Shown here: positions 37,114 to 45,151 of the stretch, in pieces
How the letters are laid out: every line of letters starts with the position of its first letter
Position numbering within the stretch: position 1 is the stretch's first letter
NCBI RefSeq assembly: GCF_002532535.1
Contig: NZ_NQWI01000002.1
Location: 40,447-104,446, forward strand
Direction: 5' to 3'
Length of the DNA stretch: 64,000 bases
Source of the DNA: Candidatus Viridilinea mediisalina
Lineage (GTDB): Bacteria > Chloroflexota > Chloroflexia > Chloroflexales > Chloroflexaceae
Translations under genes and position numbers: made by a program
The notes under the pieces: generated by a model
Told to the model about the DNA's origin: nothing
Seen by the model: the letters and a program-made list of their open reading frames with translations, nothing else
Database searches by the model: none

Positions 37114-38286
37114 GTGACCGACAAGGATAATCAGTTCGACAAATTTGATGAGGAGAAAGAAGCCAAGACAGGCTTCGATGATCAGCCGTCAACCCATCAG
37201 GATGATGTTGATGATGGGAAGTATGCTGATGAAGAGGCTGAACCGACGGGGCGTTCGCGCCCACGCTTGGTGATTGTCATAATTGCTATCTTGGTGCTGG
37301 CGCTCGTTGGCACCAGTTTGGCCTTTTTGGTTCCCGCCCCTCCGCCCCAACCTGTGCCCCAACCGGAAGCGCCAAGTGCGCCTGAGCTTGATTTGGGTGA
37401 ACTGTTTGATGCCGATGATCAGTTTAATCCGCAGTTGCTGCCGGCGGCTGTGGGGGTCTATAGCAGCACCGAGGTGATTGCTGAAGTTGGTGACGGCACG
37501 GTTCTACGCGGTGATTTTGTGCGCCTCTATATGCCGGGGGCTGATCCGACAGAACTGCTGAACCAATTGATCCAGATTGAGTTGCTGATCCAGACCGCTG
37601 CGGCTGAGGGCATTATGGCGGATCAGGATGTTGTGGAGCAGCAGATTGAGCAGATTAAACTGAGCCAGGCGGGCGGTGATGATGACACGTTCCGCATGTT
37701 CCTGGATGAGATTGAAGTGGGCGATGTGGCCAATTTGCGGCGCTTGTTGGAGCGTGATCAGATCATTGAACGCATGATCATGAAGTATACGACGGTGGAG
37801 CAGGCCCGTGCCCGCCATATTCTGCTGGCCCGCGATGAGGATGATGAGGATAGCGATGATGCTGCGTTGCAGGCGCAAGCTGAAGATTTGCTGCGCCAGC
37901 TTGAGAATGGGGCCGATTTTGCTGCCTTAGCCCAGGAATATTCCGACGACCCAGGTTCGGGGATGGCTGGGGGCGATTTGGGTTGGGCCCCTCGTGGCCT
38001 CTTTGTTGAACCCTTCGAGGAAGCGGTCTTTAGCATGGAGGTAGGCGAGCTACGCTTGGTCGAGACGCTCTATGGCTTCCATATCATCGAATTGCTTGAT
38101 GCGCCCGAACTGCGTCCGCTTGATGACCCCGGCTTGTTGCAGTCTATGGCCGGGCAGCAGGCTTTTGCCACCACCTTCATCCCATGGATTGAGTCCTTGC
38201 AGATGGAGGCGGAAGCAAATGAGCAGATCAAGGTTGTGGTGCCTGCTGATGAGTTGGTGAGTGTGCCTGAGCCTGAAGGCTTGTGA
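37114..38286 (+). CDS. Membrane-anchored parvulin-type peptidyl-prolyl isomerase (PrsA/SurA-like)
   Basis: 390 residues. A highly acidic N-terminal segment (about 1-50) precedes one membrane helix (LVIVIIAILVLALVGTSLAF), so the protein is anchored with the rest outside. A SurA_N-like helical region follows (about 120-230), then a PPIC domain with ARHILLARDEDDED, FAALAQEYSDDPGSG and GGDLGWAPRGLFVEPFEEAV. By family it helps fold exported proteins. GTG 37114 has TGAGGAG 7 bases upstream and is preferred to GTG 37099. Its stop TGA overlaps the ATG of the NUDIX gene. Confidence 0.9.
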   Translation: MTDKDNQFDKFDEEKEAKTGFDDQPSTHQDDVDDGKYADEEAEPTGRSRPRLVIVIIAILVLALVGTSLAFLVPAPPPQPVPQPEAPSAPELDLGELFDADDQFNPQLLPAAVGVYSSTEVIAEVGDGTVLRGDFVRLYMPGADPTELLNQLIQIELLIQTAAAEGIMADQDVVEQQIEQIKLSQAGGDDDTFRMFLDEIEVGDVANLRRLLERDQIIERMIMKYTTVEQARARHILLARDEDDEDSDDAALQAQAEDLLRQLENGADFAALAQEYSDDPGSGMAGGDLGWAPRGLFVEPFEEAVFSMEVGELRLVETLYGFHIIELLDAPELRPLDDPGLLQSMAGQQAFATTFIPWIESLQMEAEANEQIKVVVPADELVSVPEPEGL

Positions 38287-38801
38287 TGCGCCCTAGTGGT
38301 ATGAGTATCGTTGCCACAGGTTTGCGTGAGACGTTGCTCACGCTGACCTACAATTCCTACCTGAGCTTCCGGCGCTTGCAGCGTATGCTTATGCGCCCAG
38401 TTGAGTTGGGGGTGCGCGTCTTGGTGCCCCAAGAGAATACGATTCTCTTGGTGCGCCATCGCGGTGGCCAACTGCCTTGGGCGCTCCCCGGCGGCGGCGT
38501 GGAACGCGGCGAAAGCCCCATGCTCACCTCGATCCGCGAAGTTCAAGAAGAGGCCGGGTGTCTGAGTGAACCAGGCTATCTGCACGGTCTCTTCTATGCC
38601 TATGGCGGTGGGCTGACCAACTATATCACGGTGTTGGTGCTGAACCCTTTGGGCCCGGCGCGACCGCCTGTGGCAGATCTTGAGATTGTTGATGCGCGCT
38701 TCTTTCTCGTGTATGATCTGCCCACCAACCTAGAACTTGGGAGTCGCCGTCGTATCGCCGAGTATGTGCGGGGCGAACGGGGGCTCTGTGGTGAGTGGTA
38801 A
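38286..38801 (+). CDS. NUDIX hydrolase
   Basis: 171 residues with a complete Nudix box GGGVERGESPMLTSIREVQE followed by EAGCL (G-x5-E-x7-R-E-V-x-E-E-x-G-U). The domain starts after a helical N-terminus (MSIVATGLRETLLTLTYNSY). ATG 38286 overlaps the stop of the parvulin gene (GTGATG), a GTG at 38283 is the alternative. The N-terminal hydrophobic/basic stretch may contact the membrane. Substrate not deducible; nucleoside diphosphate derivatives are typical. Confidence 0.9.
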   Translation: MRPSGMSIVATGLRETLLTLTYNSYLSFRRLQRMLMRPVELGVRVLVPQENTILLVRHRGGQLPWALPGGGVERGESPMLTSIREVQEEAGCLSEPGYLHGLFYAYGGGLTNYITVLVLNPLGPARPPVADLEIVDARFFLVYDLPTNLELGSRRRIAEYVRGERGLCGEW

Positions 38802-38812
38802 AGGAGCCTTGT

Positions 38813-39307
38813 GTGCCCTACACGCCGATCATGGCTACCTTAGGCTATGTGCTTTCACCCGATGGCCAGCGAGTCTTGCTCGTGCATCGCAATGCCCGTC
38901 CGGGCGATCAGCATTTGGGGAAGTACAATGGTTTAGGTGGGAAACTTGAACCCAATGAGGATGTGGTGGCGGGCATGCGGCGGGAGTTGCGCGAGGAGGC
39001 GCAGCTTGAGGCGCTCGATGTGAGTCTGCGCGGAACGGTGAGTTGGCCCGGCTTTGGCAAGCATGGCGAAGATTGGTTTGGTTTCCTCTTTCTCATTCGC
39101 CGCTTTGCTGGCCAAGCGCCAGCACAGAATGAAGAGGGGCGCTTGGAATGGGTGGCAATAGCGCAACTCCTGGCCGGTGAACTGCCCATCTGGCCCGGCG
39201 ATAAACTCTTTTTGCCGCTGATCTTCAATGACGATCCCCGTCAGTTCCACGGGGTCATGCCCTACCACAATGGCGCGCCCGTGGGCTGGGGGTATAGTTT
39301 ATTGTAG
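38813..39307 (+). CDS. NUDIX hydrolase, MutT/8-oxo-dGTP diphosphatase-like
   Basis: 164 residues. It begins YTPIMATLGYVLSPDGQRVL and contains NARPGDQHLGKYNGLGGKLE, close to the YTDR/8-oxo-dGTPase subgroup (GKWNGLGGKLE). The Nudix box GGKLEPNEDVVAGMRRELRE continues EAQLE, with Ala-Gln in place of the usual x-Gly. The start is GTG 38813 with AAGGAG at 38801-38806; it overlaps nothing, and a longer start at 38795 lies inside the previous gene. It probably sanitises oxidised nucleotides. Operon with the upstream NUDIX and parvulin genes. Confidence 0.88.
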   Translation: MPYTPIMATLGYVLSPDGQRVLLVHRNARPGDQHLGKYNGLGGKLEPNEDVVAGMRRELREEAQLEALDVSLRGTVSWPGFGKHGEDWFGFLFLIRRFAGQAPAQNEEGRLEWVAIAQLLAGELPIWPGDKLFLPLIFNDDPRQFHGVMPYHNGAPVGWGYSLL

Positions 39308-39324
39308 GCATTGATGCGGACGCT

Positions 39325-39412
39325 CGCTTTACCATCTTGCGAGGCGAGGATGCGTGAGGCGAAGCGGCGCGGGCTTCGCATCCTCGCATCCTCGCATCCT
39401 CGCAAACGGTAA
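39325..39412. repeat. Dispersed GAGGATGCG repeat (copy at 39.3 kb)
   Basis: CTTGCGAGGCGAGGATGCGT and CGCATCCTCGCATCCTCGCA form inverted arms; the CATCCTCG unit repeats three times. Relatives at 13742 and 27705. Between the NUDIX and the small membrane-protein genes. Confidence 0.8.
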
Positions 39413-39433
39413 CATAGCTACGAACTATAATCT

Positions 39434-39889
39434 ATGGACTGGACGCTCTTCTTCTACATCATGGGTTTTGGCATCGTCCTGTTGAGCCTTGTGGTCTGGA
39501 TGCTCAATCGCGCCTGGGGTGATTTTGACCAACACGGGCCACGGGTTGAAGATGTTGAACGCCAGGCGCACCAAGCTTCCAGTTGGGGCGAGCCGTTGCT
39601 TGATGCCCCCACTGAGCCTCATTTGCCTGCTGGCGCTCCTGATGAAGATCTGATTCCCGTCTCCCACCCGCTGCTCAAGCAGGCAATTAGGCGCGCTCTG
39701 GCGAATGGTGGGACACCGGCGTCTACCTACTTTGTACGCGAGGACGATGAAATCTATTTGGCTGCCTATCGGATTGCCGATCCTGAGCAGCGGGAGCAGG
39801 TGACGCGCCTCTTTCGCTCACTTGGTGATGCCGGTGATCAGGCTTCGGTCTTTGAGTTGCTGCAAGCCATTAAACATCTTGGACGTTGA
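39434..39889 (+). CDS. Small membrane protein of unknown function
   Basis: 151 residues. One N-terminal helix ([20 protein letters not shown], about 5-25), an acidic, Pro-rich linker (about 40-75), and a soluble C-terminal domain of about 70 residues ([36 protein letters not shown]). No family recognised. The ATG at 39434 has no clear ribosome site. It ends 17 bases before serS, so the two may be cotranscribed, although a functional link is not implied. Confidence 0.75.
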   Translation: MDWTLFFYIMGFGIVLLSLVVWMLNRAWGDFDQHGPRVEDVERQAHQASSWGEPLLDAPTEPHLPAGAPDEDLIPVSHPLLKQAIRRALANGGTPASTYFVREDDEIYLAAYRIADPEQREQVTRLFRSLGDAGDQASVFELLQAIKHLGR

Positions 39890-39906
39890 TAGAAAGGCGT
39901 TGCGCT

Positions 39907-41175
39907 GTGCTCGATCTTAAGCTTATTCGTGAACAACCTGACTATGTGAAGCAGCAGTTGGCCCGTTTTGCCGTTGAACCTGCACTGGTGGATCAGGTGT
40001 TGGCCTTTGATGAGGCCCGTCGCCAGCAGTTGCGTAAGGTTGAGGATCTGAAGGCGCAACGCAATGCGGTCTCAAAGGCGATTAGTAAGATGGCACCAGG
40101 CCCAGAGCGTGAGGCTCAAATTGCCGCGATGCGGGCGGTTGGTGCTGAGATTGCTGCTCTCGATAAGGATGTCGCGGCAATTGAAGAAGGCCAGCGCAAT
40201 GCCATGCTTGAATTACGCAATCTGCCCCACCCCGATGTGCCCGATGGTGCCGATGATAGCGCCAATCCGGTGATCTACCAGGAGGGTGAGGAGCGAACCC
40301 TGTCCTTTGCGGCGCAGCCTCATTGGGAATTGGCCGAGCAGTTGGGCATGATCCATTTTGAGCAGGGGGTGAAACTGGCGGGCTCGCGCTTCTATGTGCT
40401 GCGTGGCCTCGGCGCCCGCCTCCAGCGCGCCACCATCCAGTGGCTGCTCGACCTTCATTTGCGCCAAGGCTATACCGAGGTCTATACGCCCTTTGTGGTG
40501 AAGGAGCAGGTGCTCTGGGCCTCCGGCCAGTTGCCCAAGTTCCGTGATAATCTCTACCGTGATGAGGAGTCGGGCCTCTGGCTGGTGCCGACGGCTGAGG
40601 TGCCCCTGACTAGCCTCTATAGTGACGATATTCTCAATGCCGATCAACTGCCCATCTATCACGTTGCCTATACGCCCTGTTTCCGCAAGGAGCAGTTGAG
40701 CGCCGGGCGCGATGTGCGCGGCATTAAGCGTGGCCACCAGTTTGATAAGGTCGAGATGTATATGTTCGAGACGCCGGAGCGCAGCTATGCGGCCCTCGAG
40801 AAACTGCGGAGCGATGCCGAGGAGTGCGCCCGGCTACTTGGGTTGCCCTTCCGTACCAAGCTGCTCTGCACCGGCGACATTGGCTTTGGTTCCGCCAAGA
40901 CCTACGATATTGAAGTGTGGGCCCCTGGTCAGGGCGAATGGCTTGAGGTCAGTTCCTGTTCCAACGTAGAAGCCTTCCAAGCGCGCCGTGCCAATCTGCG
41001 CTACCGCCCTGAACCTGGAGCCAAACCCGAGTTCCTGCATACGCTCAATGGCTCCGGCCTGGGGCTGCCGCGCACGATTATTGCAATCATGGAGAACTAC
41101 CAGCAAGCCGATGGCAGCATTCTGGTGCCGGAGGTGCTACGCCCGTATATGGGGGGGGTGGAGGTGATTCGGTGA
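39907..41175 (+). CDS. serS: Seryl-tRNA synthetase
   Basis: 422-residue class II synthetase charging tRNA-Ser. An N-terminal coiled coil (about 30-105, [16 protein letters not shown]) is followed by the catalytic core with motif 2 [20 protein letters not shown] and motif 3 [18 protein letters not shown]. Length is normal. The start is GTG 39907 ([20 protein letters not shown] aligned with SerRS N-termini); TTG 39886 is too far upstream. The last bases overlap the next small gene by 4. Confidence 0.96.
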   Translation: MLDLKLIREQPDYVKQQLARFAVEPALVDQVLAFDEARRQQLRKVEDLKAQRNAVSKAISKMAPGPEREAQIAAMRAVGAEIAALDKDVAAIEEGQRNAMLELRNLPHPDVPDGADDSANPVIYQEGEERTLSFAAQPHWELAEQLGMIHFEQGVKLAGSRFYVLRGLGARLQRATIQWLLDLHLRQGYTEVYTPFVVKEQVLWASGQLPKFRDNLYRDEESGLWLVPTAEVPLTSLYSDDILNADQLPIYHVAYTPCFRKEQLSAGRDVRGIKRGHQFDKVEMYMFETPERSYAALEKLRSDAEECARLLGLPFRTKLLCTGDIGFGSAKTYDIEVWAPGQGEWLEVSSCSNVEAFQARRANLRYRPEPGAKPEFLHTLNGSGLGLPRTIIAIMENYQQADGSILVPEVLRPYMGGVEVIR

Positions 41176-41474
41176 AGGAGATAGAGGGAAGCTGCGGCAC
41201 CAATTGTAGCTGCGGCTGCCCCTATAGCGCTATGCTTGAAAAAGGCCACATTGAACTGATTGCCACCATTGAAGCCCGCCATCCGGGTGAATGGCTCGCC
41301 TTAGTCATTCCCCCGGGTGAGGACGAATACGCCCCTGAACAAGCCATGCTCGTTGTGCATAGCCCTAATGACAATGAAGTCTGGGATGCGGTACAGCAGA
41401 TCACCGCCAACCAAGTGGTGCATGTCTACTTTAATGGTTCAGCGGAGCAGTATTGGGAAGGGATGGGGCAGTAG
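41172..41474 (+). CDS. Small protein with N-terminal Cys cluster, function unknown
   Basis: 100 residues. Cysteines at 8, 12, 14 and 16 (CGTNCSCGC) suggest a metal-binding loop. The rest is a small alpha/beta region with [20 protein letters not shown] and [20 protein letters not shown]. The GTG start overlaps the serS stop (GTGA, 41172-41175), consistent with co-translation. The Cys pattern resembles a metallothionein-like or zinc-knuckle clasp but no named family is recognised. Confidence 0.7.
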   Translation: MKEIEGSCGTNCSCGCPYSAMLEKGHIELIATIEARHPGEWLALVIPPGEDEYAPEQAMLVVHSPNDNEVWDAVQQITANQVVHVYFNGSAEQYWEGMGQ

Positions 41475-42155
<681 letters not shown>

Positions 42156-42267
42156 GGTGCTCAAATTTCAGAAGGTTAAGGATACACGTACCGTCCACTT
42201 AGGGAAGCAGAAATTGTTACGTACCCCAGCAGCCTGTCATGCTGAACAGTACATATTCGCAGGCATC

Positions 42268-42434
42268 GTAGTGCCGACTTTAGTCGGCTGAGGTCTTTGG
42301 CAACACTGGGAGCCGACTAATGGTCTTCCAGTAAATAATCCGCTAACCAGACCTCGCAGATCTGGCATATCTATCAGGTCTAGTCCGTGCCGCGACACCG
42401 GATTAATTTCTGGAAGACCATAAGTCGGCACTAC
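42268..42434 (+). mobile_element. Composite: TGCCGAC repeat carrying only MITE-2
   Basis: Same outer repeat as at 27265 (GTAGTGCCGACTTTAGTCGG ... GTCGGCACTAC) with MITE-2 inserted at the same GACTAA site but without MITE-1. The 360-base gap between the DUF4430-like and ABC permease genes otherwise holds nothing clear. Confidence 0.9.
42321..42420 (-). mobile_element. MITE-2 copy 2 (100 bp), inverted relative to copy 1
   Basis: Starts TGGTCTTCCAGTAAATAATC and ends GAAGACCA; TAA on both sides (42318-42320 and 42421-42423). Its reverse complement matches 27422-27521 at about 98 of 100 positions. Confidence 0.92.
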
Positions 42435-42515
42435 CTACGGCACAAACAGGAACGTTCCTACGAACCTTCGCTCAGGGTGGCCAAGCAACGGGGCAATCAA
42501 CAACATCCGCTTCCC

Positions 42516-43796
42516 TTAAACCCAGCGTAGCCGCCAGAGCGCCAGACTGAAGAAGACAAACGCGAAGAGCAGCAGCACGGTTGTCTCTAGCATGATCCCA
42601 GAGAAGTTGGCGCCACGCATAATGACATCCTGAAAGCCCTGGAGTGCCCAGGTGTGCGGAGAGGCGAGACCAATCGTCTGGAGTGCAGGGGGCATGATGA
42701 AGCGTGGTGCCATAACGCCGCCGAGTACGGCCATTGGCAAGATAAAGAGCAACGCCATGCCGTTGGCCTGTTCCGCTGTGCGTGACAGGGCTGCGATGAG
42801 TAAACCGAGACCATTGGCGGACAGCGAGACGGCAATCGCCACGGGGATAAGCGCCAAGGGGTGTTCGCCGAGGCCAAGGGCTGGTGCCCCAAAGAGTGGC
42901 AGTACAAAGATGCCTACAGCAAACATAAGCACAATCTGGATCAGATTAATTAGAAAGAAGGCCAGCAGTTTGCCAAGCAGCAAAGCCCAGCGTGGCACTG
43001 GTGCGGTCAGTAAGCGCCGGAACGTACCACTACGCTGCTCTTCCATCATGCTGCCTGCGAGCATCTGGGTGATGAAAAAGACCCCGAAGAGCGTATAGCC
43101 TGGAACATTCTGTTCGACTGCATTCGGGCGGCGCACTGTTTGCATGCCCGCTGGCGATTGGATATTCAGGCTCACAAGCGGACCATCGCTCGCATTGCCC
43201 TCAGTGATAACCTCCAACGAATGTTCACGAGCCTCACCTGGAATCGAGCCTCCCTGCTGCTCAATAGTATCTAGGAGCAACGCCATGCCCTGGGGGGCAA
43301 TCGCCTGGCTGGCAGCCTGCTGACTCAAACCACTCATTGCACCCTGTACTGGCCCCAAAACCTGGATGGGCAGCGCAGGATCGCTCATTAAGATGATCTC
43401 TCCACTAGGAGCATTGCTACTTTCGCCGAAGACTGCTGCACTGACGGCCTCTGAAAAACCCGCAGGAATGACCACTGCGATTGGTTGCGACCGGTCAATA
43501 ATCAATGCCTCTGCCTGCGCCCGGGTCAGCGGCTCATCTTCCCAGGTGGTCATCATCGTGAAGCCATCCGCATGCTTAAGGTCGGCAAACACCTGTGCGC
43601 CAATGGCACCTTGGTCTTCATTCACCAGCATGATTGTTACCGGCGAGCCCTCACCTCCATCAAAAAGATTAGCCAGCGCAAGTGACATCAGCAAAATAAA
43701 GACCAAAGGCATCATAAACAATAATACCAATGCACTCAAATCATTCCGCATAAGCTTGAGATCTTTGATCGTAGTTGCAAGGATTTGATTAAGCAT
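42516..43796 (-). CDS. ABC-2 type exporter permease
   Basis: 426 residues with the ABC-2 layout: one N-terminal helix (LSALVLLFMMPLVFILLMSL), a large extracytoplasmic domain (about 45-230), then five C-terminal helices with QMLAGSMMEEQRSGTFRRLL, the typical coupling motif. Such permeases pump drugs, polysaccharides or other compounds outwards. It is partnered by the ATPase 224 bases upstream on the same strand. The gap holds two repeat elements, so a coupled message is uncertain. Substrate unknown; no evidence here that it moves B12. Confidence 0.9.
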   Translation of the reverse strand: MLNQILATTIKDLKLMRNDLSALVLLFMMPLVFILLMSLALANLFDGGEGSPVTIMLVNEDQGAIGAQVFADLKHADGFTMMTTWEDEPLTRAQAEALIIDRSQPIAVVIPAGFSEAVSAAVFGESSNAPSGEIILMSDPALPIQVLGPVQGAMSGLSQQAASQAIAPQGMALLLDTIEQQGGSIPGEAREHSLEVITEGNASDGPLVSLNIQSPAGMQTVRRPNAVEQNVPGYTLFGVFFITQMLAGSMMEEQRSGTFRRLLTAPVPRWALLLGKLLAFFLINLIQIVLMFAVGIFVLPLFGAPALGLGEHPLALIPVAIAVSLSANGLGLLIAALSRTAEQANGMALLFILPMAVLGGVMAPRFIMPPALQTIGLASPHTWALQGFQDVIMRGANFSGIMLETTVLLLFAFVFFSLALWRLRWV

Positions 43797-43816
43797 GATG
43801 TGTCCTCCCTAAAGCA

Positions 43817-43921
43817 ATATAGGCAATAGCGCAAAAGGAGCGCTGTCTGGGTGCGCGGGCCTTTGGCCCGCACACCCAGGATGGCGTATTCACAGCGTTA
43901 CTTTTGCGCTATTGCCTATAT
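43817..43921. repeat. 105-bp element with 21-bp perfect terminal inverted repeats
   Basis: ATATAGGCAATAGCGCAAAA (5' arm, 43817-43836) is matched in reverse at 43901-43921, the arms enclosing an inner hairpin GGGTGCGCGGGCC / GGCCCGCACACCC. It looks like another MITE, with T/A at the ends. It sits between the permease and ATPase genes; one copy was noticed. Confidence 0.85.
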
Positions 43922-43924
43922 AGT

Positions 43925-44010
43925 CTTTCAGATAATGTTTCTGGAACCTCCAGGATCGTGGGAGGGGTTTCGGGCAGGGCGAAGCCCTCCCCGAACCCCT
44001 CCCTTAGTGT
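43925..44010. repeat. Dispersed repeat with CCCTCCCC hairpin (copy 2, inverted)
   Basis: CAGATAATGTTTCTGGAACC, AGGATCGTGGGAGGGG and the hairpin GGGCAGGGCGAAGCCCTCCC match the reverse complement of 21507-21613. Directly downstream of the 105-bp element. Confidence 0.82.
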
Positions 44011-44020
44011 ACGGGAATCC

Positions 44021-44965
44021 TTAATCACGCAGGCTACGTCCAGTTAGTTCGAGAAAAACCGTCTCAAGGTTCGGCTCAAGCACCTGCAATCCATTGAGCG
44101 CAACCCCTGCAGCTTCCAGCGCAGCAAGGGCACCAGTCAAGGCTTGAGAGACAGCCTGGGTATTTAGGGCAATGCGTCCATCAATGCGTCGCACCTCAAG
44201 GACGCCTGGGCAGGTACGTAAGGTTGCATCAAGTGATTCTGGTGTTCCTTCAGGCACATTGAGCATCACCACCCCACCACCGAGGGCCTCAATCAGCGCT
44301 CGTGGAGTATCAAGAGCAATCAGTTTACCCTGATCTACAATCGCAATACGCTGACAGAGACGCTCGACTTCCTCCATGTAGTGGGTCGTATACACAATTG
44401 TCATACCTTCACGGTTCAGTGCTTCCACATTGTCAAAAATAAAATTGCGCGACTGTGGATCTACACCGACCGTTGGCTCATCAAGAAAGAGTATTTCAGG
44501 GCGATGCAGCAGCCCTGCGGCAATATTAACCCGGCGCTTCATGCCACCAGAGAAGGTGTTAACCTTATCGTGTGTACGATTGGACAGGCCAACCATAGCC
44601 AGCGCCTCTGTGACTCGCTGGCGCAGCATACGCCCACGCAGCCCATAGATACCACCGAAATAACGCAGATTATCATGTGCTGATAGGGCCGGATAGAGCG
44701 CCAATTCCTGGGGGATCAGCCCAATACGCTGCTTAACCTCGTGTGCATGTTGCACTACATCGTGGCCTGCAATCTGCACCGTGCCGCCGCCTGGCGGCAT
44801 CAGACAGGACAACATGCTAATCGTTGTACTCTTGCCAGCACCATTTGGCCCGAGCAATCCAAATATCTCGCCCTTGCGAATCGCAAAACTCACGCCCTGC
44901 ACTGATGGCTGTGACGCGCCCGGATACTGAAAGAATAGATCTTTTACCTCAAGCATGTGTTGCAT
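44021..44965 (-). CDS. ABC transporter ATP-binding protein (DrrA/CcmA-type)
   Basis: 314 residues. Walker A GPNGAGKST, signature FSGGMKRR, Walker B ILFLDEPTVGVDP, and the C-terminal extension (GGGVVMLNVPEGTPESLDAT onwards) seen in DrrA/NodI-like exporter ATPases. It energises the ABC-2 permease 224 bases downstream. Start ATG 44965 is preceded by a purine-poor leader. Both lie between the riboswitch-controlled protein and the DUF4430-like protein on the same strand. Confidence 0.93.
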   Translation of the reverse strand: MQHMLEVKDLFFQYPGASQPSVQGVSFAIRKGEIFGLLGPNGAGKSTTISMLSCLMPPGGGTVQIAGHDVVQHAHEVKQRIGLIPQELALYPALSAHDNLRYFGGIYGLRGRMLRQRVTEALAMVGLSNRTHDKVNTFSGGMKRRVNIAAGLLHRPEILFLDEPTVGVDPQSRNFIFDNVEALNREGMTIVYTTHYMEEVERLCQRIAIVDQGKLIALDTPRALIEALGGGVVMLNVPEGTPESLDATLRTCPGVLEVRRIDGRIALNTQAVSQALTGALAALEAAGVALNGLQVLEPNLETVFLELTGRSLRD

Positions 44966-45093
44966 TGTGTCTCCACTTACTCGTTAAACCTTTGTAATAT
45001 GATCATGCCACAGATAGAGACACCCTCACATGTGCCATGAAGCCTATGAAAAGATATTTCCTGCTTTATTACATTCGGTCAACACTGAAGAAT

Positions 45094-45140
45094 CTTTTGC
45101 TTGCGTGTTGGCGGCGAAGCCGCCAACACGCAAGCGAAAG
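45094..45140. repeat. Long hairpin with GCGAAGC apex
   Basis: CTTGCGTGTTGGCGGC pairs with GCCGCCAACACGCAAG around GAA; outer T/A pairs extend it to 45094-45140. It lies 12 bases beyond the 3' end of the transcobalamin-like gene, with a T-rich side on both strands, so it can serve as its terminator. Confidence 0.88.
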
Positions 45141-45151
45141 AGGAGAAAATA

